The notes under the pieces are model-generated. The model searched no databases. It had not been told where the DNA came from and was given only the letters and a program-made list of their open reading frames with translations. DNA of 64,000 nucleotides from Eubacteriaceae bacterium. GTDB lineage: Bacteria; Bacillota; Clostridia; Eubacteriales; Anaerofustaceae. Positions 25,875 to 35,126 of the stretch are shown here, piece by piece. The position numbers were made by a program, and so were the translations under genes. The stretch is taken from positions 1 through 64,000 of the forward strand of contig WRIE01000004.1 of the NCBI GenBank assembly GCA_009782875.1. Direction: 5' to 3'. How positions within the stretch are numbered: position 1 is the first letter of the stretch; each line of letters opens with the position of its first letter.

Positions 25875-27044
25875 ATGAGGATGACTGAAGATATTAAAAA
25901 ACTATATAATGAAAGAGTTGAGCGGTTCATCACCACATCTAACTTGAAAGAGCCCGACAGGGTTCCGATCATGAACTCCACAAGTGTATGGGCGATATCC
26001 TACTCGGGCTACACATATGCCGATTTGTATGAGAACTTTGATTTGGAGGCAGAAGTTTTTGTAAAGGCCCATGAAGGATTTTTCTATGATGGGACCAGGA
26101 CCGGTGGCGGCATCAACCACATGGTCAAGTTCCATAACCAATTGGGCAGTTTCCAGAATTTTATCTCCCCAAATGCTGTCACGCTGCAGCACTCGGAGAC
26201 TTCCAGCATGGAAGCAGACGAGTATGACGAGTTTATCGCAGATCCTTTCCGCTTCATCGCCAACAAGATTGCCATCAGGAAGATTACGGCATTCCAAGAC
26301 GAAGATGAGGAAAAAGTTTACCAGCTAATGGCTGAGCTGTTCCAAAAACCAGCCGAGATCAGGGCTAAAACTACCGTAAACGAAGCCATCAAGAATAGGC
26401 TTGGCATTCCTGCAATTTCGGGCGGAGGCAACATTGTGAATCCAATCGACCAGATTTTCGACTATGTCCGCGGATTTAAAAACACGATGACAGATATCCG
26501 CCGCAGGCCTGAAAAACTGCTTGCTGCTGTCGAAGCGATGATTCCATATGCTGAGCGCAACATACCAAAAGGGCCATTGCCGGAGTTCCCATGGATTACG
26601 GACAACCACCATATCGCCAAGTTCCTTACAGGCGAGTTGTTTGGAAAATTCTATTGGCCATACTACAAGACATCAGTGGAAGGCGTATTCAACGCAGGAA
26701 CAAAATTCCTCTCCCACTTTGAAGGGTCCTGGGAGCAGCATTATGACTATCTGCAAGATTTGCCAAAGACAAGCTTGATTTGCATACTTGAAGATGACGA
26801 AGTAGAAGTGTTCAAAAAACGCTTTGCTGGCCAATTCTGCATTTATGCAGGGATACATAGCAGCACGCTTAGATCTGGCGATATTGAAAAGTGCAAAGAA
26901 GAAGCCAAGAGGATCATCGATATCGCCGCTCCGGGCGGAGGGTACATCTACGGCCTTAGAAACGGCCTGCTTGCCCCTGGAGACGCAGATGCCGAAGTGA
27001 TCCGCGCCATCAACCAATTCATACTTGAATATGCTGTCTATTAG
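25875..27044 (+). CDS. UROD-superfamily methyltransferase-like protein, copy 3
   Basis: 389 residues from ATG 25875; an internal ATG at 25881 would align with the other copies (MTEDIKKLY). It contains KEPDRVPIMNS, FISPNAVTLQHSETSSMEAD, DNHHIAKFL, SHFEGSWEQHYDYLQDLPKT and APGGGYIYGLRNGLLAPGD. It is nearly the same protein as copy 2 and probably arose from it by tandem duplication. The classical H-x-C-G metal motif is again H-F-E-G. Its start region contains an unusual hairpin between the ribosome site and the ATG. The partner microprotein starts 8 bases after the stop. Confidence 0.85.
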   Translation: MRMTEDIKKLYNERVERFITTSNLKEPDRVPIMNSTSVWAISYSGYTYADLYENFDLEAEVFVKAHEGFFYDGTRTGGGINHMVKFHNQLGSFQNFISPNAVTLQHSETSSMEADEYDEFIADPFRFIANKIAIRKITAFQDEDEEKVYQLMAELFQKPAEIRAKTTVNEAIKNRLGIPAISGGGNIVNPIDQIFDYVRGFKNTMTDIRRRPEKLLAAVEAMIPYAERNIPKGPLPEFPWITDNHHIAKFLTGELFGKFYWPYYKTSVEGVFNAGTKFLSHFEGSWEQHYDYLQDLPKTSLICILEDDEVEVFKKRFAGQFCIYAGIHSSTLRSGDIEKCKEEAKRIIDIAAPGGGYIYGLRNGLLAPGDADAEVIRAINQFILEYAVY

Positions 27045-27052
27045 GAGGCGAC

Positions 27053-27175
27053 ATGAGGGAAAGAGATATTTATAAACTGGTTGAAAGATATGTGGAAGAG
27101 TATTTTCCTGATCTAGAAGGTGAAGCGCGCCAACAACGGATTGAAGCGTTATGCGCTTCCTTTATGAACGTCTAG
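27053..27175 (+). CDS. Microprotein 3, conserved partner of UROD-type methyltransferase
   Basis: 40 codons: MRERDIYKLVERYVEEYF, then PDLEGEARQQRIEALC and ASFMNV. TTAGGAGG overlapping the UROD3 stop is the ribosome site. Close paralog of microprotein 2. It is followed 25 bases later by a strong terminator, so the operon is just the methyltransferase (perhaps with unit 2) and this gene. Confidence 0.8.
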   Translation: MRERDIYKLVERYVEEYFPDLEGEARQQRIEALCASFMNV

Positions 27176-27200
27176 CGAGGCTAACCCTAATTGCTTGAGC

Positions 27201-27240
27201 AAAGCAGCAACAAGCCATTATGTTGCTGCTTTGCCTTTTA
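27201..27240 (+). terminator. Intrinsic terminator of UROD unit 3
   Basis: AAAGCAGCAACA (27201-27212) pairs perfectly with TGTTGCTGCTTT (27221-27232), followed by GCCTTTTA. Confidence 0.8.
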
Positions 27241-27297
27241 ACAGGCTGGAAACTGCGCTAAAAAATTAACCGCAGCTGTGATTTGTATAAACAGTTA

Positions 27298-27326
27298 TTG
27301 CATATCCTGTCCAATTGATTTAAAAT
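27298..27326 (+). promoter_or_regulatory. Promoter of UROD unit 4
   Basis: TTGCAT (27298-27303), 17 bases, TAAAAT (27321-27326). The same hexamers with the same spacing, and the same ATTGATT or GTTGATT just before the -10, occur upstream of UROD copy 5. It leaves a leader of about 140 bases that also shares a TTGCTGCAAA block and ATTGGAGGC with copy 5. Confidence 0.7.
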
Positions 27327-27474
27327 TTTATATGAGACGAAATGAGCAATTTAAATAGGCCAGAGTCGCAATCAAAAAGTTCCACACATGCCCCACATAA
27401 ACTCAAGTGAAAAAGCGCTATTGCTGCAAACATGAGGCGATAAAATATGCGCTAATTGGAGGCTAAAAGAAAAA

Positions 27475-28656
27475 ATGACTGAAGATGTGAAGAAACTGTA
27501 TGATGAAAGAGTCAACAGGTTTGTGACAACCGCAAACCTAAACGAGCCCGACCGTGTTCCGATAGTCGGCAGCTCAGGATCCGGGGCAATCCACTATGCC
27601 GGTTTAAATTTTGCCGATCTGCTAGAGAATTACGAGCTGGAAGAAAAGCTGTATATGGCGGAAGCTGTCCAGCAGAATCCGTACATAGACGCTTTTGGCG
27701 GCTCAGGGATCAACCACCAGATGAAAATAGCAACAGCCCTTGGCAGCAAGACATTCTTCATCTCCCCCAACGGGATCAATGTCCAGCACCATGAGACATC
27801 GAGCATGAAGGTAGAGGAATATGACGAGTTTATCGCCGACCCCATGAAATTCCTCGCAGACAAGATTGCAGTCAGAAAAGTCACCGGATTTAGGGATGGC
27901 ACTGATGAAGAAGTCTATGCAAACTTGGCGTCGCTCTTTGACAAGGCAGCCGAAATCCGCAGAGGGAGCTATGCAAACAAGCTCATCATGGAAACCCTAG
28001 GCCTGCCGAGCCTCACTGGCGGCGCAGGCAGCGGGCTCGGAGGGTCAATAACACACCCGACTGATGTTTTCTTCGATTTTATCCGCGGTTTCAAAGAGAC
28101 AATGACAGACATGCGCCGTAGGCCGGAAATGGTTGATGCTGCAATAGCCGCGCTTAGCCCATTCTACGAGAGGAATTTCCCAACTAAATACGTGGGGCCA
28201 TTCCCATGGATGAATGACACACACCATATTGCAACATTCCTTACAGGCCCCCTCTTTGAGCGCTACTACTGGCCGTTCTACAAAAAATCAGTTGAAGCTT
28301 GCCATAATGCGGGAATCAAGTTGATATCAGTCTTTGAAGGGCGATGGGAGCAGCACTTTGACCTTCTTGACGAGCTGCCAAAGGGAAGCATGATTGCCCA
28401 GCTTGAAAAATTTGAGCAAGTTGTGAACTTCAAAGAACGCTACGCCGGCCAATTCGCTATTTATGGGGGCATGACCGGTTTGCTAAGGCTCAATACCTTA
28501 GAGGATAGCATTGACAGGATCAAGAAGACCCTTGATGTCGCAGCACCTGGCGGAGGCTACATTTTCAGCTCTGGAGGAATCTCTGCCCCTGGCGATGGAA
28601 CCCCAGAGAGGCAAGAAGCAGTCACCATTTGGGTCTATGAGAACGCAAAATACTAA
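27475..28656 (+). CDS. UROD-superfamily methyltransferase-like protein, copy 4
   Basis: 393 residues. LNEPDRVPIVGSSGSGAIHY, GINHQMKIATALGSKTFFIS, NGINVQHHETSSMKVEEYDE, FIRGFKETMTDMRRRPEMVD, DTHHIATFL and SVFEGRWEQHFDLLDELPKG. The classical H-x-C-G zinc motif reads V-F-E-G. It ends APGGGYIFSSGGISAPGDG and a final Tyr. It groups with copy 5 rather than with copies 2 and 3, with a 59-base identical block. GGAGG lies 13 bases before ATG. It has its own promoter, microprotein and terminator. Confidence 0.85.
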   Translation: MTEDVKKLYDERVNRFVTTANLNEPDRVPIVGSSGSGAIHYAGLNFADLLENYELEEKLYMAEAVQQNPYIDAFGGSGINHQMKIATALGSKTFFISPNGINVQHHETSSMKVEEYDEFIADPMKFLADKIAVRKVTGFRDGTDEEVYANLASLFDKAAEIRRGSYANKLIMETLGLPSLTGGAGSGLGGSITHPTDVFFDFIRGFKETMTDMRRRPEMVDAAIAALSPFYERNFPTKYVGPFPWMNDTHHIATFLTGPLFERYYWPFYKKSVEACHNAGIKLISVFEGRWEQHFDLLDELPKGSMIAQLEKFEQVVNFKERYAGQFAIYGGMTGLLRLNTLEDSIDRIKKTLDVAAPGGGYIFSSGGISAPGDGTPERQEAVTIWVYENAKY

Positions 28657-28679
28657 ATAAACATTAGGAGAATAATGGC

Positions 28680-28799
28680 ATGGAAGATAGGCTATATAAC
28701 CTGGTAGTTAGATATGTCGACGAGCGCTTTCCAGATTTGGAGGGAGAGGCCCGCCAGAGGCAAATTGATGCGTATTGCATCTCATTCTTAAGAGTCTAG
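28680..28799 (+). CDS. Microprotein 4, conserved partner of UROD-type methyltransferase
   Basis: 39 codons: MEDRLYNLVVRYVDERF, then PDLEGEARQRQIDAYC and ISFLRV. AGGAG lies 10 bases before ATG 28680; another ATG at 28675 is in a different, quickly closed frame. It differs from microprotein 5 by one residue (Ser to Ala), although the two DNA copies differ at several third positions. That is direct evidence of protein-level constraint. Confidence 0.8.
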   Translation: MEDRLYNLVVRYVDERFPDLEGEARQRQIDAYCISFLRV

Positions 28800-28816
28800 C
28801 GACAATGTATAAATCC

Positions 28817-28853
28817 AAGCCTTGTGGAAACCAGGTTTCCACAAGGCTTTTTG
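28817..28853 (+). terminator. Intrinsic terminator of UROD unit 4
   Basis: AAGCCTTGTGGAAA (28817-28830) pairs perfectly with TTTCCACAAGGCTT (28836-28849), followed by a short T-run. It separates the rightward UROD unit 4 from the leftward phoR. A further inverted repeat (TTTAAAGAGC/GCCCTTTAAA, 28910-28932) may serve phoR. Confidence 0.87.
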
Positions 28854-28948
28854 GGGTGTTTGCACTGCAGGGCAGCGCGGCAAAACTTCCGGGCGAACGT
28901 AAACGGCACTTTAAAGAGCCAAGCCCTTTAAAAAGCAGTTATCGCAGG

Positions 28949-30676
28949 TCAAGTCGCATTTCTTGTCGTAGAAAGCTCTTGGCTTAAGGGGGGAGCTTTT
29001 GCTTTTTCTACAATATAACAGTCAACTGTCGTTCCTTTTCCCTCATCGCTAGCCAGCTCCACATGCCCGTCATGGTATTCTACAATGCGCTTTATTATTG
29101 CCAACCCAAGCCCTGTCCCGCCTGTCTTTTTGGACCGGGATTTGTCTATCCTATAGAAGCGCTCAAATACACGGTCTTGGTGTTGGACAGGTATCCCTAT
29201 GCCTGTGTCGGCCACTGAGATTTTGCACACTCCATTGTCTTTTGACAGCGTGGCAACTACTTCCCCTCCGGGATTGTTATATTTAATTCCATTGTCAATC
29301 AAGTTATAGAGCAACTCGTCAATCATTTGCCGGTTCGCAGTGATATTGAAGGGCTCTCCGATTATTTTGACGCCAACTTGTTTTTCCTCTGCGTTTCCCT
29401 GCAGGGCGCCGGCTACAGACTGGGCTAGCTCCAGCAGGTCGAACTCTGTGTTCTCAGCCACTATGACCCCCTCGTCAAATTCAGAAAGCTTGATGATATC
29501 TTCAATGATGTTAATAAGCCGCTGTGACTGGGCGAATATTTTTTGCGAGAATTCTTTTGTATCATTTTCCTTTGCAATGCCGTTTGCCATCATCTCTGAC
29601 AATGCCGAGATCGTGGTCAGCGGAGTTTTTAGCTCGTGGGACACATTTGCAGAAAACTCCTTGCGCTGGATCTCTGCTTGGTGTTTGTATGAAATATCCA
29701 GCAAAAAAACAACCCCGCCTGTGATCTGGCTGCTATCGCCTACATAGCTGAAGTATACTTCATAGATCTTTTCGCCCCGCTCAAGGATGATTTGGGAGCT
29801 CGTTCCGGACAAGCAGCCTGCCACACATTCCCGAAACTCAATTTCACGGCAAATGTGCATGATATTGCTGCCTTCCAACTCTGTATAGCCAAAAATATCA
29901 AGGGCGCTTTTGTTAGCCGCGAGAATGGTTGCTGCTTTGTTGAACAATATAAACCCTTCAGGCATGTTGCGGGTTATCGCCTCAATGGTGTCAGCCCTGT
30001 CTGCGAGCAGCACCATCTGCTCTGCCAGCTCTTTCTTTTGGGTGTTGATCTTCTTTGCGTAAGGCGCAAGCTCCTCATAAACATACTGGTTTTCCCCGTC
30101 AAAATCTATATTCTCCAAAGGTTGCAGAATATACTTGGAAAGCCTATTGGTTGCCATATTCGCTATTGCCAACACCAGCACAGTCACACCCGCTATTGCC
30201 GGCAAAACTGCAAAGAAAACACTTGAAATACGGCTCATTGTCTTGGAGACGCGAAGCACATTGCCATCTTTGAGCCTCAAAGCATAGTAATAAGTGTCTT
30301 TGCGCAAGGTGTCTGAGTAGCGTGTCGCTTCCCCCCAGCCATCCCGCAACGCTGCTTGGAACTCTCTTCGCTCCATGTGGTTCTCAAGGGAAGCATAGCT
30401 GGCCTTGTTGTCTGCTATTACAGACCCGTTTGGCGCAATAAGGGTTATCCTCGCTACTTCAGGCTCATAGTCAATATAGCTGGAAAGAAGGTTGTAATCA
30501 ACCTCAGACATGTCCAGGATTTTCCCGATTAGCCCTGCCTGCTCTTTAATCTCGGCTATTTCCCGGTTGCGAAAAGCGACATACACAATTCTGCTGACAG
30601 ATGCAGACAAAAGCAAAGAGCTCAATATAATCAATGCGAGAAAAATAACATAAATTCTTTTTCTCATATCATTCAC
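28949..30676 (-). CDS. phoR: PhoR-type sensor histidine kinase
   Basis: 575 residues. First membrane span at about 9-30, extracytoplasmic loop to about 165 (DNKASYASLENHMERREFQA), second span at about 165-185, then a linker and PAS domain (GFILFNKAATILAANKSALD). HisKA: FSANVSHELKTPLTTISALS with the phospho-accepting His. HATPase: NLIDNGIKYNNPGG, ADTGIGIP, GGTGLGLAIIKRIVEYHDG. The start overlaps the phoB stop by 8 bases. It is the last gene of the pst-pho block and should sense phosphate limitation through the Pst transporter. No phoU is present here. Confidence 0.9.
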   Translation of the reverse strand: MNDMRKRIYVIFLALIILSSLLLSASVSRIVYVAFRNREIAEIKEQAGLIGKILDMSEVDYNLLSSYIDYEPEVARITLIAPNGSVIADNKASYASLENHMERREFQAALRDGWGEATRYSDTLRKDTYYYALRLKDGNVLRVSKTMSRISSVFFAVLPAIAGVTVLVLAIANMATNRLSKYILQPLENIDFDGENQYVYEELAPYAKKINTQKKELAEQMVLLADRADTIEAITRNMPEGFILFNKAATILAANKSALDIFGYTELEGSNIMHICREIEFRECVAGCLSGTSSQIILERGEKIYEVYFSYVGDSSQITGGVVFLLDISYKHQAEIQRKEFSANVSHELKTPLTTISALSEMMANGIAKENDTKEFSQKIFAQSQRLINIIEDIIKLSEFDEGVIVAENTEFDLLELAQSVAGALQGNAEEKQVGVKIIGEPFNITANRQMIDELLYNLIDNGIKYNNPGGEVVATLSKDNGVCKISVADTGIGIPVQHQDRVFERFYRIDKSRSKKTGGTGLGLAIIKRIVEYHDGHVELASDEGKGTTVDCYIVEKAKAPPLSQELSTTRNAT

Positions 30677-31346
30677 CGAGCTTGTAGCCTACATTGCGGA
30701 TTGTTTTGATGCAGCTTCCACTGTCTCCAAGTTTTTGGCGCAAGGTGCGGATATGCATGTCGAGAGTTCGGCTTTCGCCTTCATAATCTATGCCCCAGAC
30801 CGCGTCCATGATTTTATCCCGTTCCAAGGCAAGCCCTGTATTTAAAAGCAGGTAGCTTAACAGCTCGTATTCTTTATAAGTCAAGACAATAGTTTTACCA
30901 TCCACACTGACTGACCTGCGGGCATTGTCAATTTCTATGCCTCCATAACGCAAATTGCCAGCAGCTGCTGAGACCATATCGCTTCTGCGCATCAAGGCGT
31001 TGACACGTGAAATCAATTCCAAGACCCCAAAAGGCTTCGTTATGTAGTCATCAGCTCCCCAATCCAACCCCTTGACTTTATCCATCTCGCTGCCCTTTGC
31101 TGTGAGCATTATTATTGGAAGCGTTTTTGTCTCCAGCCTGTCTCGAAGCTGTTTTAAAATAACGAGCCCATCCTCGCGCGGGAGCATAATATCGAGAATA
31201 GCCAGGGAAGGCAGTTCATTTTGGATTGCATTAAAGAACCCGCTGCCGCTCTCAAACCCTATGGTTTCAAATCCAGCTGATTCGAGGGAATACGCTACAG
31301 CTTCGCGGATATCTTCATCATCCTCTACGATATAAATTTTATTCAT
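30669..31346 (-). CDS. phoB: PhoB/PhoP-type response regulator
   Basis: 225 residues: receiver domain with acidic pair DD (9-10), phospho-acceptor D52 (LAILDIMLP) and Lys in TAKG; OmpR-type winged helix at about 130-225 (LTYKEYELLSYLLLNTG; YEGESRTLDMHIRTLRQKLG; TIRNVGYKLG). Translationally coupled to phoR. It is separated from pstB by 341 bases. The Shine-Dalgarno site is weak. It presumably binds the 11-base-periodic TTACA elements in front of pstS. Confidence 0.93.
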   Translation of the reverse strand: MNKIYIVEDDEDIREAVAYSLESAGFETIGFESGSGFFNAIQNELPSLAILDIMLPREDGLVILKQLRDRLETKTLPIIMLTAKGSEMDKVKGLDWGADDYITKPFGVLELISRVNALMRRSDMVSAAAGNLRYGGIEIDNARRSVSVDGKTIVLTYKEYELLSYLLLNTGLALERDKIMDAVWGIDYEGESRTLDMHIRTLRQKLGDSGSCIKTIRNVGYKLGE

Positions 31347-31687
31347 TGGCTAGCCCTGCTTTCTGGCGTTTGCCTGTTATTAGCAGTATTGTCAACATGC
31401 CGCTATGCGGCCACATCGCTCTTGTTTTATGGCAGCTAGCGATGGCGCCAAGCCTTTTTTCACACACGCGCCGAAATCAAATGTGCCTATTTCCATTGCA
31501 GCTTCTGCCATCATATGCCCATCGGAATGGAAGATGCGGCATGCAGCCCACAGCTTTTTTTAAGCAAGCCAAATATTTTCTTGGCGAAGAGTAGTGGGCG
31601 CCAATGTTATATGCCCTGCAATTGGTTCTGGTAACGTAAAAATATGCTGTTGGAACCGCCAAACTGCACATAAAATCCTAAAGTGGC
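31347..31687. other. Gap between pstB and phoB
   Basis: 341 bases. phoU often sits here in related loci, but no PhoU-like frame is present on either strand. A leftward TTGACA lies at about 31390-31400 with no convincing -10. No other features seen. Confidence 0.45.
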
Positions 31688-32437
31688 TCATCCAAACCTG
31701 CCAGTGATATAATCTTCACAGCGTTTGTCCTTCGGCATTGAGAATATCTGCTCGCTGTCTCCAAACTCGACCATTTCCCCTAAAAGGAAAAATGCGGTTT
31801 TGTCGGAAATCCGTGTTGCTTGCTGCATATTGTGGGTGACAATGACCACTGTATATGTTTTTTTTAGTTCTGACACCAAATCCTCTATCTTAGATGTGGA
31901 GATCGGATCCAGCGCAGAAGTGGGTTCGTCCATTAAAAGCACATCGGGCGATACTGACAGCGCCCTGGCGATGCACAAACGTTGTTGTTGGCCGCCAGAT
32001 AAAGACAATGCGCTCTTTTTCAGCCTGTCTTTGACCTCATCCCATATCGCGGCATCCTTAAGGGCTTCTTCCACAATTTCATCCAGTTTGTGCCGCGCTT
32101 TGATTCCATGGGTCCTAGGTCCAAAGGCTATGTTGTCGTAGATGCTCATAGGAAAAGGGTTTGGTTTTTGGAACACCATCCCCACGCGTTTTCGCAGCAA
32201 GTTGATGTCAATGTCGCCGTATATGTCCTCTCCGTCCAACAATATTTCCCCTGTTATCCTGCAGCCTTCTATCAAGTCGTTCATCCTGTTCAAGGATTTC
32301 AGGAGTGTGGATTTGCCGCATCCAGAAGGGCCGATGAGCGCTGTTATAGCGTTTGCTTCAATATCCATGGTGACATTCTTAAGCGCTTTGAAATCGGTAT
32401 ACCACAGTTCAACATTGCGCAGTGTAAATTTATGCAT
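31688..32437 (-). CDS. pstB: Phosphate ABC transporter ATP-binding protein
   Basis: 249 residues, full length. Walker [30 protein letters not shown] (Q-loop region typical of PstB), signature [15 protein letters not shown], Walker [17 protein letters not shown], and H-loop [13 protein letters not shown]. It drives phosphate import through PstA/PstC. Sixteen bases separate it from pstA, in the same transcript. Confidence 0.97.
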   Translation of the reverse strand: MHKFTLRNVELWYTDFKALKNVTMDIEANAITALIGPSGCGKSTLLKSLNRMNDLIEGCRITGEILLDGEDIYGDIDINLLRKRVGMVFQKPNPFPMSIYDNIAFGPRTHGIKARHKLDEIVEEALKDAAIWDEVKDRLKKSALSLSGGQQQRLCIARALSVSPDVLLMDEPTSALDPISTSKIEDLVSELKKTYTVVIVTHNMQQATRISDKTAFFLLGEMVEFGDSEQIFSMPKDKRCEDYITGRFG

Positions 32438-32453
32438 TTGCCTAACCTTTTTA

Positions 32454-33284
32454 CTATTTTACTATTTTATTTGCCAAATACTCAGATAGCAAGTTGATTC
32501 CTATAACCATGGCCAACAGAACGACTGCCGTGGCGTATGCTTGGCCTGTATATAATCCTTCGCTAGACAATGCATACATATGTATTGCAAGGGTTCTTGC
32601 TGAGGCCATTGGGGTAGTTGGTATCCTGGCGATAGACCCTGCTGTGTATAACAACGCAGCTGTCTCACCGACTATTCTCCCGACTGAGAGAATTATCCCC
32701 GCTAAAATCCCAGGCGAGGCTGATGGCAGCACGATATAAAATACAGTCCGCAACTTGCCTGCGCCCAGCCCAAACGCCCCCTCCCGGTAGCTGTCTGGCA
32801 CAGCCTTCAAGCTTTCCTCAGTGGTGCGCATTATCAGCGGTAAAATCATAATAGACAATGTGAATGCGCCAGAGAGAATAGACATGCCCCATTCAAGCCG
32901 GATAACAAAGAACAGCATTCCAAACAGCCCATAGACGATTGATGGGATGCCTGACAATGTTTCCGCGGTAACCCTGACAACTTTCACAAGGCGGCTGCCC
33001 CGCTTTGCGTATTCAACAAGGTAGATAGCAGAAAATACCCCGATCGGAACCGCAATAAGCAGTGAAAGGACAACCAAGATGAATGTCGAAATTAAGGCAG
33101 GGAACAAAGAAACATTTTCACTGTTGTATTTTAACGCAAAAATGGAAGGTTTCAAATATGGCAAACCTCTGGTTATGATATGGCTGATTATAAAAACTAA
33201 CACCAAAAAAGTTGTCCCTGCGCATAGCCATGTGAATACACATAGGAACAAATCAAATGGTTTCTTTTTAGATAGTTGTTTCAA
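32454..33284 (-). CDS. pstA: Phosphate ABC transporter permease PstA
   Basis: 276 residues, six membrane spans. It has the permease loop [20 protein letters not shown] (EAA-type, contacts PstB) and [16 protein letters not shown], characteristic of PstA/PstC. The start overlaps the end of pstC by 4 bases. It ends shortly before pstB. Confidence 0.96.
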   Translation of the reverse strand: MKQLSKKKPFDLFLCVFTWLCAGTTFLVLVFIISHIITRGLPYLKPSIFALKYNSENVSLFPALISTFILVVLSLLIAVPIGVFSAIYLVEYAKRGSRLVKVVRVTAETLSGIPSIVYGLFGMLFFVIRLEWGMSILSGAFTLSIMILPLIMRTTEESLKAVPDSYREGAFGLGAGKLRTVFYIVLPSASPGILAGIILSVGRIVGETAALLYTAGSIARIPTTPMASARTLAIHMYALSSEGLYTGQAYATAVVLLAMVIGINLLSEYLANKIVK

Positions 33285-34162
33285 AGTGCACTCCTCCGGT
33301 TCAAAAGCGAAAACACTAAGTTTATTAGTAGAATGAAGACGAACAAGACAACCCCGGTAGCGACCAGCGCATCCCTGTGCAATCCCTCAGCATAACCCAT
33401 CTCTATCACTACATTTGCGGTAAGTGTCCTCAAGCCCTTTAAAAACTCCTTTGGCATCCTCAATAAAGCCTGGTTCCCGGCAACCATCTTCACTGCCATT
33501 GTTTCGCCAATCGCCCTGCCAATCCCAAGGACCACTGCCGCCATCACACCGGATTTGGCAGCAGGGATGACAATGAAAAAAACTGCGCGCTCATGGCTGG
33601 CTCCTAGCGCCACCGCACCTTCGTACAATTCTTCAGGCACAGCCCTCAATGATGTCTCTGCAATGCCGATGACAGTGGGCAAAATCATTATTCCAAGCAG
33701 CAAAGAAGCAGTAAGCATACTGCTGCCGTTCCCTCCAAACCACGTGCGGACCAAGGGGACCAAAACCACCATGCCAAAAAAACCGTATACAACAGAAGGT
33801 ATGCCCGCAAGGAGGCTTATTGTTGGCTTCAAAAACGCATATAGCCGCTTCGGGCATATTTTTGCCATAAAAGCAGCTGTAAATATGCCGATCGGCACTC
33901 CGAACAGGATTGCGCCAGTTGTCACATAAATGCTGGCGATTATCATCGGAAATATCTCAAAAGACGCAGGTGTATCAGTAGGAGACCAGTCTTTGCCTAG
34001 AAGGAATTTCAAAACCCCTATCTCCAGCATTGCAGGAACGCCCCCCGCAAATAAAAATACACATATCAGCCCTACCGCCACGATGGCGGTTAAGGCTGAA
34101 AGCGTAAACACAATATGCATAATTTGTTCTCTGTGCTTTCCAGAGTTAGTTGATGTGGTCAT
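33281..34162 (-). CDS. pstC: Phosphate ABC transporter permease PstC
   Basis: 293 residues, six membrane spans. LLAGIPSVVYGFFGMVVLVP and the coupling loop EGAVALGASHERAVFFIVIP are intact. Overlaps of 4 bases with both pstS and pstA show a tightly packed operon. Confidence 0.96.
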   Translation of the reverse strand: MTTSTNSGKHREQIMHIVFTLSALTAIVAVGLICVFLFAGGVPAMLEIGVLKFLLGKDWSPTDTPASFEIFPMIIASIYVTTGAILFGVPIGIFTAAFMAKICPKRLYAFLKPTISLLAGIPSVVYGFFGMVVLVPLVRTWFGGNGSSMLTASLLLGIMILPTVIGIAETSLRAVPEELYEGAVALGASHERAVFFIVIPAAKSGVMAAVVLGIGRAIGETMAVKMVAGNQALLRMPKEFLKGLRTLTANVVIEMGYAEGLHRDALVATGVVLFVFILLINLVFSLLNRRSAL

Positions 34163-35037
34163 TCAACGCTCCAAATCGAAACTTCACCTGTGAAGATAGC
34201 CCTGACTTCTTCTTTTGTCATTCCGGTCGCCGGATTTTCTTTGTTTACAATAACGGCAATTCCGTCAATGGCAATAGATTCGTCGGTGAGTTGTTCCAAC
34301 TCGGATTCTTTAAGGTCGCGGCTAGCCATGCCGATATCGCATGTGCCGTTGATCGCTGCTGCCATTCCGGCAGACGAGTCTGTCATGTGGACTTCGATGT
34401 CCGCGACCTCATTGATCTTCAAGTAAGCTTCGACAAGCTTTTCCATCAATGGGAAGACTGAAGATGATCCGTTGATAACGAGTTTGCCTTCAGGCCTTTG
34501 CGACTCGAATGGACCGGTGTCCTGCATTGTCACACAGCTTTTGGCTACAATGTCTTGGCCGTCTTTTGAGAAAATAAAGGCTACAAAGTCAGCAGCGACT
34601 CCTTCAAGCTCGCCTTTATAAGCAATCTTGAATGGGCGTGCTATTGGATAAGCGCCGTTTTTTATGTTTTCGATTGTCGGTGCTGCCCCTTCAATTTGAA
34701 GGGCTTTGACTGTGTCATTCAACGAGCCTGTTGAAATATAGCCAATGGCATTGGCATCATTTGCGACACTTGTAAGAACGATGTCAGTGCCATCGGCGAT
34801 GATGGCTTCTTTTGTTGTCATGTCTTTTGTCACGTCGCCTTCTTTGACTTGGATTCCCATCAATTCGATAAACGCCCCTCGGGTTCCGCTTCCGTCTTCG
34901 CGAGATATGACAGTGATGTCATTTCCCCCAGTGTTGTCCCCGCCTCCGCCAGTTCCAGTTGTGGGATTGCTTGCGCATCCGGCAATTATAGCGCCAAGGA
35001 AAATCGCAGCAAGCAGTAATGTCAGTGATTTCTTCAT
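34159..35037 (-). CDS. pstS: Phosphate-binding lipoprotein PstS
   Basis: 292 residues. Lipoprotein signal ending LGAIIAGC (Cys21) and a Gly/Asn/Thr linker. Phosphate-binding motifs: ISREDGSGTRGAF (about 44-56) and a later NGSSSVFPLMEKLVEAY segment. In this version the SREDGSGTR domain comes before the GSSSVFP domain, whereas in many PstS proteins the GSSTV-type loop comes first, so the lobes look circularly swapped or two segments are fused. It is the first gene of the operon, with Pho-type elements in front. Confidence 0.92.
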   Translation of the reverse strand: MKKSLTLLLAAIFLGAIIAGCASNPTTGTGGGGDNTGGNDITVISREDGSGTRGAFIELMGIQVKEGDVTKDMTTKEAIIADGTDIVLTSVANDANAIGYISTGSLNDTVKALQIEGAAPTIENIKNGAYPIARPFKIAYKGELEGVAADFVAFIFSKDGQDIVAKSCVTMQDTGPFESQRPEGKLVINGSSSVFPLMEKLVEAYLKINEVADIEVHMTDSSAGMAAAINGTCDIGMASRDLKESELEQLTDESIAIDGIAVIVNKENPATGMTKEEVRAIFTGEVSIWSVE

Positions 35038-35071
35038 AATTTACCCCAAATTTATTTAAGTTTATATAAAG

Positions 35072-35126
35072 ATTATATGAAGGGCTTGTAAAAAACAAAC
35101 GCAGCTCAATGTAAGGGCTGTGTAAG
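35072..35126 (-). promoter_or_regulatory. Pho-type operator and promoter of pstS
   Basis: Read leftward: TTACACAGCCC then TTACATTGAGC, a middle degenerate unit, then TTTACAAGCCC. This is an 11-base periodic series of TTACA-like hexamers, as in Bacillus PhoP boxes. The TATAAT -10 (plus strand ATTATA 35072-35077) follows. PhoB encoded in this operon is the expected regulator. Confidence 0.68.

Noticed and set aside
31346-31594. 82-codon rightward frame in the phoB-pstB gap
   Set aside because: No ribosome site, no family resemblance, and it lies opposite the phoB leader.
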